NCBI RefSeq assembly: GCF_010730055.1
Contig: NZ_AP022575.1
Location: 4,340,001 to 4,404,000 of the forward strand
Length of the DNA: 64,000 nucleotides
Reading direction: 5' to 3'
From: Mycobacterium shinjukuense
GTDB lineage: Bacteria > Actinomycetota > Actinomycetes > Mycobacteriales > Mycobacteriaceae
The notes under the pieces were generated by a model. The model made no database searches. It worked only from the letters and a program-made list of their open reading frames with translations, and was not told the DNA's origin. This document shows, piece by piece, positions 33,195-42,466 of this stretch. The translations under genes were made by a program, and so were the position numbers. Each line of letters opens with the position of its first letter. The stretch's first letter is position 1.

Positions 33195-34613
33195 GTGAGC
33201 ATTCCCAACGTGCTGGCCGCCCGCTACGCGAGCGCGGGGATGGTCTCGATCTGGTCGCCGGAGGCCAAGGTGGTCGCGGAGCGGCGGCTGTGGCTGGCTG
33301 TGCTGCGGGCCCAGGCGGAGTTGGGGGTCGAGGTGCCGTCGGGGGCGATCGCCGATTACGAGCGGGTGCTCGACGATGTCGATTTGGCATCGATCGCGGC
33401 CCGCGAACGGGTGCTACGTCACGACGTCAAGGCCCGCATCGAGGAATTCAACGCCCTGGCCGGTCATGAGCACGTGCACAAGGGAATGACCAGCCGCGAC
33501 CTGACCGAGAACGTGGAGCAGCTGCAGATCCGGCGGTCGCTGGAACTGGTTTTCGGCCACGGGGTGGCGGTGGTGGCGCGGCTGGCCGAGCGTGCGGTGA
33601 CCTATCGCGACCTGGTGATGGCCGGGCGCAGCCACAACGTCGCCGCGCAGGCGACCACATTGGGCAAGCGGTTCGCCTCGGCGGCACAGGAAACGCTGAT
33701 CGCGTTGCACCGGGTGCGGACGCTGATCGACCGCTACCCACTGCGTGGCATCAAGGGCCCGATGGGCACCGCGCAGGACATGCTCGACCTGCTCGGCGGC
33801 GATGCCGCCAAGCTGGCCGAACTCGAGCGACGGGTAGCCGACTTCCTTGGTTTCACAACGATTTTGACCAGTGTCGGGCAGGTGTATCCGCGTTCGCTGG
33901 ACCACGATGTGGTCTCCGCTTTGGTGCAGCTGGGCGCGGGCCCGTCATCGCTGGCCCACACGATCCGGCTGATGGCCGGCCACGAGCTGGTCACCGAGGG
34001 TTTCGCGCCCGGCCAGGTTGGCTCGTCGGCGATGCCGCACAAGATGAACACCCGCAGCTGCGAGCGGATCAACGGGCTGCAAATCGTGTTACGCGGCTAT
34101 GCCTCCATGGTCGCCGAATTGGCGGGCGCGCAGTGGAACGAGGGTGACGTGTGCTGCTCGGTGGTGCGCCGGGTTGCGTTGCCGGACAGCTTCTTTGCCG
34201 TCGACGGGCAGATCGAGACGGTGCTGACGGTGGTTGACGAGTTCGGCGCCTACCCGGCGGTGATCCAGCGTGAGCTGGATCGCTACCTGCCGTTCTTGGC
34301 GACCACCAAGGTGTTGATCGCGGCGGTGCGTGCCGGCATGGGCCGCGAGGCCGCGCACCACGTGATCTCCGAGCACGCGGTGGCGACGGCGCTGGCCATG
34401 CGGGAGCACGGCGCCGAGCCCGACCTGCTGGACCGGCTGGCCGCCGATCCACGGCTGCCGTTGGGCCGGGAAGCGCTGGACGCCGCGCTGGCCGATAAGA
34501 CGGCCTTCACCGGGGCCGCCGGCGACCAGGTCGACGAGGTGGCCGCGATGGTGGATACGCTGGTGGGTCGCTACCCGGATGCGGCCAAGTACACCCCGGG
34601 TGCGATTCTGTAG
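33195..34613 (+). CDS. purB: Adenylosuccinate lyase
   Basis: 472 residues, equal to Mtb PurB. Acts twice in purine synthesis: SAICAR to AICAR, and adenylosuccinate to AMP. Features include GHEHVHKGMTSRDLTEN, AGRSHNVAAQATTLGKR (general-acid His) and the signature loop GSSAMPHKMNTRSCER with the catalytic Ser. Start is a GTG at 33195, overlapped by a run of TGAGCATT context, giving VSIPNVLAARYAS as in the relatives. Followed after three bases by cyp126. Confidence 0.96.
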   Translation: MSIPNVLAARYASAGMVSIWSPEAKVVAERRLWLAVLRAQAELGVEVPSGAIADYERVLDDVDLASIAARERVLRHDVKARIEEFNALAGHEHVHKGMTSRDLTENVEQLQIRRSLELVFGHGVAVVARLAERAVTYRDLVMAGRSHNVAAQATTLGKRFASAAQETLIALHRVRTLIDRYPLRGIKGPMGTAQDMLDLLGGDAAKLAELERRVADFLGFTTILTSVGQVYPRSLDHDVVSALVQLGAGPSSLAHTIRLMAGHELVTEGFAPGQVGSSAMPHKMNTRSCERINGLQIVLRGYASMVAELAGAQWNEGDVCCSVVRRVALPDSFFAVDGQIETVLTVVDEFGAYPAVIQRELDRYLPFLATTKVLIAAVRAGMGREAAHHVISEHAVATALAMREHGAEPDLLDRLAADPRLPLGREALDAALADKTAFTGAAGDQVDEVAAMVDTLVGRYPDAAKYTPGAIL

Positions 34614-34616
34614 GTC

Positions 34617-35867
34617 ATGGGCGTCGCTGAGTCGGTTGCGCTTCCAGAAATCGATCTGACCGATCTGGACAACTTTGCCAACGGTTTCCCGCACGAGCTG
34701 TTTGCCATCCACCGCCGGGTGGCGCCGGTGTTCTGGCATCAGCCCACCGAACACACCCCCGACGGCGAGGGCTTCTGGTCGGTGGCCACCCATGCCGAAA
34801 CCCTTGAGGTGCTGCGTGACCCGGTGACCTACTCGTCGGTCACCGGCGGGGATCGGCCGTTCGGCGGCACCGTGCTGCAGGATCTGCCGATCGCCGGTCA
34901 GGTGCTCAACATGATGGATGATCCGCGGCATTCGCGCATTCGACGCCTGGTCAGCTCCGGCCTGACCCCGCGGATGATCCGGCGGGTCGAAGACGACCTG
35001 CGCGGCCGCGCCCGCCGGCTGCTCGACGCTATCCGGCCCGGTGTGGCCTTCGATTTCGTGGTCGAGGTTGCGGCGGAACTGCCCATGCAGATGATCTGCA
35101 TCCTGCTGGGCGTTCCGGAGGACGATCGGCATTGGTTGGTCGAAGCGGTGGAACCGGGATTCGACTTCCGCGGTTCGCGCAGCGCGTCCATGCCGAAGCT
35201 GAATGTCGAGGACGCCGGATCGCGGTTGTACACCTACGGGATGGCGTTGATCGCCGGCAAACGGGCTGAGCCGGGCGACGACATGCTGTCCATTGTCGCC
35301 AACGCCACCATCGACGATCCCGACGCGCCCGCCCTGTCCGACGCCGAGTTGTACCTGTTCTTCCATCTGCTCTTCAGCGCGGGCGCCGAGACCACCCGCA
35401 ACGCCATCGCCGGCGGGCTGCTGGCCCTTTCCCAACATCCGGACCAATTGCGCAGGCTGCGAGCCGATTCCGCATTATTGCCGACGGCGATCGAAGAAAT
35501 CGTGCGGTGGACGTCGCCGTCACCGTCCAAGCGGCGCACCGCCACACGAGCGGTCACCCTGGGCGCTCAGCGGATCGAACCGGGCCAGAAGGTGCTGGTG
35601 TGGGAGGGCTCGGCCAACCGGGATGCCCTGGTGTTCGACCACGCCGACGAGTTCGACATCGCCCGCAAACCCAACCCACACCTGGGTTTTGGTCAGGGAG
35701 TGCACTATTGCCTGGGCGCCAACCTGGCCCGGCTGGAGCTGCGGGTGCTCTACGAGGAGCTGCTGTCGCGCTTTGGCGGCGTGCGGGTGGTGGAGCCGGT
35801 CGAATGGACGCGGAGCAACCGCCATACCGGCATCCGGCACCTGGTCGTGGACCTGCGCGAGGCCTAG
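34617..35867 (+). CDS. cyp126: Cytochrome P450 126
   Basis: 416 residues, close to Mtb CYP126 (Rv0778). Heme loop GFGQGVHYCLGANLARLE, I-helix LFSAGAETTRNAIAGG, K-helix ExxR in IEEIVRWTSPS. Substrate unknown; the Mtb enzyme binds azoles and small aromatics. Only 3 bases after purB, so cotranscribed with purine genes. The Mtb gene Rv0779c, which follows cyp126, has no counterpart here; purC comes next. Confidence 0.93.
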   Translation: MGVAESVALPEIDLTDLDNFANGFPHELFAIHRRVAPVFWHQPTEHTPDGEGFWSVATHAETLEVLRDPVTYSSVTGGDRPFGGTVLQDLPIAGQVLNMMDDPRHSRIRRLVSSGLTPRMIRRVEDDLRGRARRLLDAIRPGVAFDFVVEVAAELPMQMICILLGVPEDDRHWLVEAVEPGFDFRGSRSASMPKLNVEDAGSRLYTYGMALIAGKRAEPGDDMLSIVANATIDDPDAPALSDAELYLFFHLLFSAGAETTRNAIAGGLLALSQHPDQLRRLRADSALLPTAIEEIVRWTSPSPSKRRTATRAVTLGAQRIEPGQKVLVWEGSANRDALVFDHADEFDIARKPNPHLGFGQGVHYCLGANLARLELRVLYEELLSRFGGVRVVEPVEWTRSNRHTGIRHLVVDLREA

Positions 35868-35898
35868 CTTGCGCGGCGCTACCCATTAGGCTGGCCGG

Positions 35899-36795
35899 AT
35901 GGTGCGTCCCGCATTGTCTGACTACCCGCATCTGGCCAGCGGCAAGGTCCGTGAGCTGTATCGCGTCGATGACGACCACCTGCTGCTGGTGGCCACCGAT
36001 CGGATCTCGGCCTACGACTACGTCCTGGACAGTACGATCCCGGACAAGGGCCGCATCCTGACCGCGATGAGCGTGTTCTTCTTCGGCTTCGTCGACGCCG
36101 CCAACCACCTGGCAGGGCCGCCGGACGACCCACGCATCCCCAACGAGGTGTTGGGCCGCGCGCTGGTGGTGCGGCGGCTGCAGATGCTTCCGGTGGAGTG
36201 TGTGGCCCGCGGCTACCTGACCGGCTCGGGGCTGCTGGACTACCAGGCGACCGGGAAGGTCTGCGGAATCGCGTTGCCGCCGGGTCTGGTCGAGGCGTCC
36301 AAGTTCGCCACCCCACTGTTTACCCCGGCGACGAAGGCCGCACTGGGCAACCACGATGAGAACATCTCGTTTGACCGGGTGATCGAGATGGTGGGTGTGG
36401 CGCGGGCCAGCCAGCTGCGCGAGCGTACCCTGCAGATCTACCTGCAGGCCGCCGATCACGCGCTGGCGAGGGGAATCATCATCGCCGACACCAAGTTCGA
36501 ATTCGGCACCGACCGCGACGGCAACCTGGTGCTGGCCGACGAGATCTTCACACCGGACTCGTCGCGATACTGGCCGGCCGATGAATACCGGGTGGGCGCG
36601 GCTCAGACCAGCTTCGACAAGCAATTCGTCCGCAACTGGCTTCTCAGCGCCGAGTCGGGCTGGGACCGCGACGGTGACCAACCTCCACCGCCGCTCCCCG
36701 GCGACGTCATCGAGGCTACCCGTGACCGTTATATCAGTGCCTACGAACGGATTTCGGGGCGGCGCTTCGCCGACTGGATCGGCCCCGGCGCATGA
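35899..36795 (+). CDS. purC: SAICAR synthetase
   Basis: 298 residues (Mtb 297). Converts CAIR and aspartate to SAICAR. Family blocks: LASGKVRELYRVDDDHLLLVATDRISAYD, VECVARGYLTGSG, and IADTKFEFGTDRDGNLVLADEIFTPDSSRYWPAD. ATG at 35899. The stop overlaps the next gene's ATG by four bases (ATGA), coupling it to the oligopeptidase. Confidence 0.96.
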   Translation: MVRPALSDYPHLASGKVRELYRVDDDHLLLVATDRISAYDYVLDSTIPDKGRILTAMSVFFFGFVDAANHLAGPPDDPRIPNEVLGRALVVRRLQMLPVECVARGYLTGSGLLDYQATGKVCGIALPPGLVEASKFATPLFTPATKAALGNHDENISFDRVIEMVGVARASQLRERTLQIYLQAADHALARGIIIADTKFEFGTDRDGNLVLADEIFTPDSSRYWPADEYRVGAAQTSFDKQFVRNWLLSAESGWDRDGDQPPPPLPGDVIEATRDRYISAYERISGRRFADWIGPGA

Positions 36796-38975
36796 CGGAC
36801 CAGCCAGTGCCGCCGGTGGCCAAGCGGGTGGAGACGCGGCGCGAGTACCACGGCGACGTGTTTGTCGATCCCTACGAATGGTTGCGGGACAAGGAAAACC
36901 CCGAGGTGATCGCCCACCTGGAGGCCGAGAACGACTACGCCGACCGGATCACCGCTCACCTCCAGCCGTTGCGGCAACGGATCTTCGACGAAATCAAGGC
37001 GCGTACCAAGGAAACCGACCTGTCGGTGCCGACCCGGCGTGGCGGCTGGTGGTATTACGCCCGCACCTTCGAGGGAAAACAATACGGTGTCCATTGCCGT
37101 TGCCCGATAACCGATCCCGACGACTGGAGCCCGCCGACATTCGATGAGGACACCGAAATACCCGGCGAGCAGCTCCTGCTCGACGAGAACGCCGAGGCCG
37201 AGGGTCACGACTTCTTCGCGCTCGGCGCGGCCAGCGTCAGCTTGGATGGCAACCTGCTGGCGTATTCCGTTGACCTCGTCGGTGATGAACGTTATACGCT
37301 GCGGTTCAAGGATTTACGTAGCGGGCAGCAATATCCCGACGAGATTGCCGGCATTGGGGCGGGAGCAACCTGGGCCGCAGACAATCGCACCGTCTACTAC
37401 GTCACCGTGGATGACGCCTGGCGGCCGGACACGGTATGGCGGTACCGGCTGGGCTCTGGCGAACCGTCCGAACAGGTCTACCACGAAGCCGATGAGCGGT
37501 TCTGGCTCGCGGTGGGTCGCACCCGCAGCAACGCCTTCGTGCTGATCGCTGCGGGCTCGTCCATCACCTCGGAGGTCCGTTACGCGGACGCGGCCGACCC
37601 GAATGCGCGGTTCGCCGTTGTGCTGCCGCGTCGTGAGGGTGTCGAGTACTCGGTGGAGCACGCCGTGATCGGGGGCCAGGACCGGTTCCTGATCCTGCAC
37701 AACGACGGTGCGGTGAACTTCACCTTGGTGGAAGCCCCGGTCGGAGACCCGACGCGGCAACGCACCCTGATCGGCCACCGCGACTTCGTCCGGCTCGACG
37801 GTGTCGATGCGTTCGCCGGCCATCTGGTGGTCAGCTACCGGCGCGAGGCGCTGCCCCGGGTTCAGCTATGGCCGATCGGGTCCGACGGCGGTTACGGCGA
37901 GCCCGAGGAGATCACCTTCGACTCCGAGCTGATGGCGACCGGCCTGGGGCCCAATCCCAACTGGGATTCGCCCAAACTGCGGGTTGGCGCGGGGTCTTTC
38001 GTCACCCCGATGCGGGTCTACGACATCGATCTGGTCACCGGCGAGCGCACGTTGCTGAAAGAGCAGCCGGTGCTGGGCGGCTACCGCCGCGAGGACTATG
38101 TGGAACGCCGCGATTGGGCATGTGCGGACGACGGCACCCGAATCCCGGTCTCGATCGTGCACCGCGCCGGTGTCGAATTGCCCGCTCCAGCACTCATTTA
38201 CGGCTACGGTGCTTACGAGAACTGCGAGGACCCACGGTTTTCTATTGCTCGGCTGTCACTGCTGGATCGCGGGATGGTGTTCGTCGTTGCCCACGTTCGT
38301 GGCGGCGGCGAGCTGGGTCGGCTGTGGTACGAGCGCGGCAAGCTGCTGGACAAGAAGAACACCTTCACCGACTTCATCACGGTGGCAAGACATCTGGTGA
38401 CGACGGGGCTGACCCGGCCACAGCAGTTGGTGGCTTTGGGTGGCAGCGCGGGTGGTCTGCTGATGGGTGCGGTGGCCAACATGGCACCGGACCTGTTCGC
38501 CGGAATCCTTGCGCAGGTGCCGTTCGTCGACCCACTGACCACTATCTTGGACCCGTCGTTGCCGCTGACCGTCACCGAGTGGGACGAGTGGGGAAATCCG
38601 CGCAGCGATGGCGATGTCTACGCCTACATGAAGTCGTATTCGCCGTATGAGAACATCGCGGCCAGGGGCTACCCGGCCATCTTGGCGATGACCTCGCTGA
38701 ACGACACCAGGGTGTACTACGTGGAGCCGGCCAAGTGGGTCGCAGCATTGCGGCACACCAAGACCGACGGCAGGCCGGTGCTGTTGAAGACCCAGATGCA
38801 TGCCGGTCATGGTGGGATCAGTGGCCGCTACGAGCGTTGGAAGGAAACCGCATTCCAGTACGCCTGGGTGCTCGCTACCGCCAATGGCGACAACGGACTT
38901 GGGCGGGTAGGGCATTCGCGCGGGGTAGATATTGCCCGGGAACATCGCCAGCATCAGCACCAATCGCCCCGATAG
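36792..38975 (+). CDS. ptrB: Oligopeptidase B (S9A prolyl oligopeptidase family)
   Basis: 727 residues in one open frame; in Mtb H37Rv the gene is annotated as two pieces (Rv0781, Rv0782). The N-terminal beta-propeller (about 70-420) begins after RREYHGDVFVDPYEWLRDKENPEV. The catalytic domain has the Ser in GGSAGGLLMG, Asp in MTSLNDTRVYY and His in MHAGHGGISGR, a complete triad. Cleaves peptides after basic residues. The last about 30 residues (from ANGDNGLGRVG, ending REHRQHQHQSPR) do not look like the family and probably arose by loss of the ancestral stop. Coupled to purC by overlap. Confidence 0.93.
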   Translation: MTDQPVPPVAKRVETRREYHGDVFVDPYEWLRDKENPEVIAHLEAENDYADRITAHLQPLRQRIFDEIKARTKETDLSVPTRRGGWWYYARTFEGKQYGVHCRCPITDPDDWSPPTFDEDTEIPGEQLLLDENAEAEGHDFFALGAASVSLDGNLLAYSVDLVGDERYTLRFKDLRSGQQYPDEIAGIGAGATWAADNRTVYYVTVDDAWRPDTVWRYRLGSGEPSEQVYHEADERFWLAVGRTRSNAFVLIAAGSSITSEVRYADAADPNARFAVVLPRREGVEYSVEHAVIGGQDRFLILHNDGAVNFTLVEAPVGDPTRQRTLIGHRDFVRLDGVDAFAGHLVVSYRREALPRVQLWPIGSDGGYGEPEEITFDSELMATGLGPNPNWDSPKLRVGAGSFVTPMRVYDIDLVTGERTLLKEQPVLGGYRREDYVERRDWACADDGTRIPVSIVHRAGVELPAPALIYGYGAYENCEDPRFSIARLSLLDRGMVFVVAHVRGGGELGRLWYERGKLLDKKNTFTDFITVARHLVTTGLTRPQQLVALGGSAGGLLMGAVANMAPDLFAGILAQVPFVDPLTTILDPSLPLTVTEWDEWGNPRSDGDVYAYMKSYSPYENIAARGYPAILAMTSLNDTRVYYVEPAKWVAALRHTKTDGRPVLLKTQMHAGHGGISGRYERWKETAFQYAWVLATANGDNGLGRVGHSRGVDIAREHRQHQHQSPR

Positions 38976-39127
38976 GCACACCGCCGCTGCCACCCGGATG
39001 CCCGGAAGCAATTGGCCTGGGGCACCAAGAAGCGGCCACACGCCGGTGATGGTGACCGGCAGCGCTGTTCAGCGGGGCTCTGCATGTCCTTCACCGTCCC
39101 GAAACCTGGGATCGGCAGACTACTAGC

Positions 39128-39832
39128 GTGTCTGGAAAACTGGTCGTTTCGGTCTCGGGGATAAGCGAGCACTCCCTGGCCGACGTCGACGCATTCTGCG
39201 GGCAAATGGACGCCCGCTCGGTGCCGGTGTCGCTGTTGGTGGCCCCGCGGCTGCGCGGTGACTACCGGCTCGACCGTGACCCGCGCACCGTCGAGTGGTT
39301 GACCGCGCGGCGTTCCGGCGGTGACGCCGTGGTACTTCACGGCTACGACGCGGCGGCCACCAAGCGGCGGCGCTCCGAATTCGCCACGCTGCCTGCACAC
39401 GAGGCGAATCTACGGCTCATGGCTGCTGACCGGGTGCTCGAGCACCTCGGGCTGCGCACTCGGCTGTTCGCAGCACCGGGCTGGCTGGTGTCACCGGGTG
39501 TGGTCAAAGCGTTGCCGCGCAATGGCTTTCGGCTGCTAGCGGATTTCCACGGGGTTACCGACCTGGTTCGAAACACCACCGTGCGGGCCCGTGTGCTGGG
39601 AATCGGGGAAGGATTTCTGGCGGAGCCGTGGTGGTGCCGGATGGTCGTGATGTCCGCCGAGCGCATCGCCCGGCGGGGCGGTGTGGTGCGGGTCGCGGTG
39701 GCCGGCCGGCACCTGCCCAAACCCGGCCCGCTACAGGCCATGCTGGATGCCGTCGACCTGGCATTGCTGCACGGATGCACGCCGATGGTGTACCGCTGGA
39801 GTCCGGATAGGGCAGTCCTCGACGCCGCGTAG
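39128..39832 (+). CDS. DUF2334-like polysaccharide deacetylase-type protein (Rv0784-type)
   Basis: 234 residues. The fold is that of NodB/polysaccharide deacetylases: VVSVSGISEHSLADVDAFC at the start, RSVPVSLLVAPRLRGDYRL, and VVLHGYDAA where the metal-binding His lies. FAAPGWLVSPGVVKALPRNGFRLLADF corresponds to the A-P-x-W segment. It matches the DUF2334 group by pattern. Enzymatic activity is not demonstrated. The 152 bases upstream contain no gene; the minus strand there reads a hydrophobic MLAMFPGNIYPARMP segment that may be a remnant of a small membrane protein. Confidence 0.75.
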   Translation: MSGKLVVSVSGISEHSLADVDAFCGQMDARSVPVSLLVAPRLRGDYRLDRDPRTVEWLTARRSGGDAVVLHGYDAAATKRRRSEFATLPAHEANLRLMAADRVLEHLGLRTRLFAAPGWLVSPGVVKALPRNGFRLLADFHGVTDLVRNTTVRARVLGIGEGFLAEPWWCRMVVMSAERIARRGGVVRVAVAGRHLPKPGPLQAMLDAVDLALLHGCTPMVYRWSPDRAVLDAA

Positions 39833-39849
39833 GGACGGCCGCGGTGTGC

Positions 39850-39907
39850 CGAGCAGACGCAGAATCGCCCTTTTTGCCAGCAAAAAGGGCGATTCTGCGT
39901 CTGCTCG
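39850..39907. terminator. Perfect 28-bp palindrome between convergent genes, copy 2
   Basis: Arms 39850-39877 and 39880-39907 are perfectly complementary (28 bp) with a two-base CA centre; the arm starts CGAGCAGACGCAGAATCGCC. The inner part is T-rich then A-rich (CCCTTTTTGC/GCAAAAAGGG), so it works as a hairpin in either direction. It sits exactly between the stops of the deacetylase-like gene (39832) and the leftward metallo-hydrolase (39911). The outer sequence is shared with 9824-9881. Confidence 0.85.
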
Positions 39908-39910
39908 CCA

Positions 39911-40549
39911 CTAGAAGGTGACCGCGCTTTCCTCGGGTAAGACCTGGAAGTCGGTGGTGCTCATCTCGCTGAGCCGGCTGTAGTAGATGCCTTTGGCGTC
40001 CGCGGCGATGATCCCCTGGTGGATGGGGACCGCACGCTTGGGTGCCACCGCACGCAGATAGTTGATGGCCTCGGCGATCTTCATCCATGGGGCGGCCGCC
40101 GGCGCGGCCAGCACGTCCACCGGCTCTCCCGGAACGAACAACGCGTCGCCGGGATGCATCAGTCGAGCCGGATGGTCATTGTCGCCCACCAGATACGAGA
40201 TGTTGTCGATCACAGGGATTTCCGGGTGTATCACGGCATGCCTGCCGCCGACACCGCGGATGGTCAGCTCGCCGACCGTCAACTCATCGCCGACCCGGAC
40301 CGCCCGCCACGGCGCGCCCAACTGGGCGGCGGTTTGCGGGTCGGCATACAGCAGGGCATCGGGGTTGGCTTCCCGGAGCGCCGGCAGCCGCGTGGGGTCG
40401 GCGTGGTCCGGGTGCTGGTGGGTGATCAGAATCGCCGACAACCCGGTAATGCCCTCGAATCCGTGCGAAAAGTTACCGGGATCAAAGAGCAAGCTGGTTT
40501 CGCCGAACTGCGCGAGTAGGCAGGAATGACCGAAATGCGTCAATTGCAT
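39911..40549 (-). CDS. Metallo-beta-lactamase fold hydrolase (Rv0786c-type)
   Basis: 212 residues from ATG 40549. UlaG-like MBL-fold protein: MQLTHFGHSCLLAQF, the metal motif THQHPDHADPTRLP (HxHxDH equivalent), RHAVIHPEIP, HPGDALFVP and HQGIIAADAKGIYY. The substrate is unknown. A much longer frame (to 41113) runs antisense through the divergent gene and was rejected. The Mtb neighbour Rv0785 (an FAD-binding dehydrogenase) is missing between this gene and the deacetylase-like gene. Confidence 0.9.
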   Translation of the reverse strand: MQLTHFGHSCLLAQFGETSLLFDPGNFSHGFEGITGLSAILITHQHPDHADPTRLPALREANPDALLYADPQTAAQLGAPWRAVRVGDELTVGELTIRGVGGRHAVIHPEIPVIDNISYLVGDNDHPARLMHPGDALFVPGEPVDVLAAPAAAPWMKIAEAINYLRAVAPKRAVPIHQGIIAADAKGIYYSRLSEMSTTDFQVLPEESAVTF

Positions 40550-40567
40550 GTCTACGATTGTGCCCTG

Positions 40568-41254
40568 ATGCGGGCCGTACAGCTGCGGATGATGCTGGCG
40601 ACCATGATGGTCGCCGGCTATCTGGTGGCCGCGGTGACGGTGGCGACACCCGCGCCGGGCGAGCCGGAAACCTGCCCGCCGGTGTGTGACCAGATCCCCG
40701 GCACCGCGTGGATCGATCGACGAGCGGTGCCGCTGGATTCGGTGTACCGATGGCCGGCGCTGGCCGGCGCGGCGGTAGCGCTCACCGGGACGACACCGCG
40801 GTTCCGATTCGAGCACGTGTGCGCCACACCGACGTTCCCGGGGGACACCCGCAACGCTGCGGTGGCCAGTCGGGCGACGGTGGCCCAACCCGAGGGCCAA
40901 TGGCAGTTGCAGGCTCAGGTGCTGCACTGGCGGGGGGACACGGCCCGCGGTGGCGCGATCGCGGCGGCGGTGTTCGGTGCCGCGGTCGCCGCGGTGCGCG
41001 CTTGCCAGTTGGGGTCCCCCGCGCAGTCCCCGTCGATCACCGACGACGAACCGACCCGGATGGCCGCGGTGATCAGCGGGCCGGTCATCATGCACACCTA
41101 CCTGATCGCGCACGTGTCGAGCAGCACGATTAGCGAACTGACGCTGTGGTCCACCGGGCCGCCACAGGTGCCCTGGCCGGTGATTTCCGACTCCGCGGTG
41201 CTGGACGCAATGACCGCGCCGTTGTGTGAGGCCTACATCAGCTCGTGTCCCTAA
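40568..41254 (+). CDS. Secreted hypothetical protein (Rv0787 position)
   Basis: 228 residues from ATG 40568; ATGs at 40526 and downstream at 40589 are alternatives. It has a signal peptide (about 8-27, MMLATMMVAGYLVAAVTVATPA) and then a mature region with cysteines at ETCPPVCDQIPG. The mature part also has C in EHVCATP, RACQLG and PLCEAY, suggesting disulfides. No family recognised. By position it matches Mtb Rv0787. Divergent from the metallo-hydrolase by 18 bases and upstream of purS. Confidence 0.7.
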   Translation: MRAVQLRMMLATMMVAGYLVAAVTVATPAPGEPETCPPVCDQIPGTAWIDRRAVPLDSVYRWPALAGAAVALTGTTPRFRFEHVCATPTFPGDTRNAAVASRATVAQPEGQWQLQAQVLHWRGDTARGGAIAAAVFGAAVAAVRACQLGSPAQSPSITDDEPTRMAAVISGPVIMHTYLIAHVSSSTISELTLWSTGPPQVPWPVISDSAVLDAMTAPLCEAYISSCP

Positions 41255-41465
41255 ACGGTGGGGAAGTCAACCCGTCCAGACACGGTGGTACAGCCGAAGC
41301 TGACGGCAGCGGGCGCCGCCCGGGTCGGCGGCTGGGTGTCCCGGTAACGCGGCGCGCCCGCCGTCGCCGGTAAAGTTGGCGCGGACCCTTTGCCCGGCTC
41401 CTTAGTCGCGCCCTACCGGTGCTCGCCGTCGCCGGGCGGAGTACGCCGATCGGAGAGGAGCGCCA

Positions 41466-41705
41466 GTGGCCAGGGTGGTCGTCCATGTGATGCCCAAGGC
41501 GGAGATCCTCGACCCGCAAGGTCAGGCGATTGCCGGTGCGCTGGCGCGACTAGGACACCCCGGAGTCTCAGACGTTCGTCAGGGCAAGAGATTTGAGCTG
41601 GAGGTCGACGATACGGTCGATGATTCCACGCTCGCCGAGATCGCGGAATCACTGCTGGCGAACACGGTGATCGAGGATTGGACCATAAGCCGGGAGCCAC
41701 TGTGA
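41466..41705 (+). CDS. purS: FGAM synthetase subunit PurS
   Basis: 79 residues, same length as the Mtb protein. Small subunit that bridges PurQ and PurL in the ATP-dependent FGAM synthetase (step 4 of purine synthesis). MARVVVHVMPKAEILDPQGQAI and GKRFELEVDD are diagnostic. Start is a GTG with GGAGAGGAG nine bases upstream. The stop overlaps the purQ GTG (GTGA). Confidence 0.96.
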   Translation: MARVVVHVMPKAEILDPQGQAIAGALARLGHPGVSDVRQGKRFELEVDDTVDDSTLAEIAESLLANTVIEDWTISREPL

Positions 41706-42376
41706 CGGCGCGGATCGGCGTCATCACCTTTCCCGGGACGCTTGATGACGTGGACGCCGCGCGCGCGGTGCGGCGCGTGGGCGCCGAGGCGGTCAGCCTG
41801 TGGCATGCCGACGCCGACCTCAAGGGTGTTGATGCCGTGGTGGTGCCGGGCGGGTTTTCCTACGGCGACTACCTGCGGGCGGGTGCGATCGCCAGATTCG
41901 CCCCGGTGATGGGGGAGGTGGTCGCGGCCGCGGCCAGGGGCATGCCGGTGTTAGGGATTTGCAACGGGTTTCAGGTGCTGTGCGAGGCCGGGCTGCTGCC
42001 TGGCGCCCTGACCCGCAACGTGGGGTTGCACTTTGTCTGCCGCGACGTGTGGTTGCGCGTGGTTTCGACGTCGACGGTGTGGACATCGCGTTTCGAGCCC
42101 GGCGCCGACCTGCTGGTGCCGTTGAAGTCCGGGGAGGGCCGTTATGTCGCACCGCAAAAGGTGCTCGACGAACTCGAAGGCGACGGCCGGGTGGTGTTCC
42201 GCTACCACGACAACGTCAACGGCTCGCTGCATGACATCGCCGGCATCAGCTCAGCCGACGGTCGTGTCGTCGGACTGATGCCGCACCCCGAACATGCCAT
42301 CGAAGCGTTGACAGGTCCTTCCGATGACGGGCTGGGTCTGTTCTATTCTGCGCTGGACGCAGTTCAGGCCGTCTGA
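41702..42376 (+). CDS. purQ: FGAM synthetase glutaminase subunit PurQ
   Basis: 224 residues from the GTG at 41702, equal to Mtb PurQ. A class I glutamine amidotransferase with nucleophile C87 in LGICNGFQ and the His-Glu pair in MPHPEHAIE near residue 195. It supplies ammonia to PurL, encoded 8.5 kb downstream at 50919. Translationally coupled to purS. Confidence 0.96.
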   Translation: MTARIGVITFPGTLDDVDAARAVRRVGAEAVSLWHADADLKGVDAVVVPGGFSYGDYLRAGAIARFAPVMGEVVAAAARGMPVLGICNGFQVLCEAGLLPGALTRNVGLHFVCRDVWLRVVSTSTVWTSRFEPGADLLVPLKSGEGRYVAPQKVLDELEGDGRVVFRYHDNVNGSLHDIAGISSADGRVVGLMPHPEHAIEALTGPSDDGLGLFYSALDAVQAV

Positions 42377-42466
42377 GGTTAGCCGAACGCCGCATTGGTG
42401 ACCGCAGATCTCACGGAAGTGTCAGCGGCCCTGCGTAATTGGTCGAAAACCGGCCACGGTGGTGAC

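Noticed and set aside
38890..39060. Minus-strand hydrophobic frame (MLAMFPGNIYPARMP), possibly a DoxX-like or EmrB remnant
   Set aside because: Too short and mostly antisense of ptrB; resemblance is weak, so it is not annotated as a gene.
40550..41113. N-terminal extension of the metallo-hydrolase
   Set aside because: It is antisense to the secreted protein gene and lacks family sequence; the MBL fold begins at the ATG 40549.
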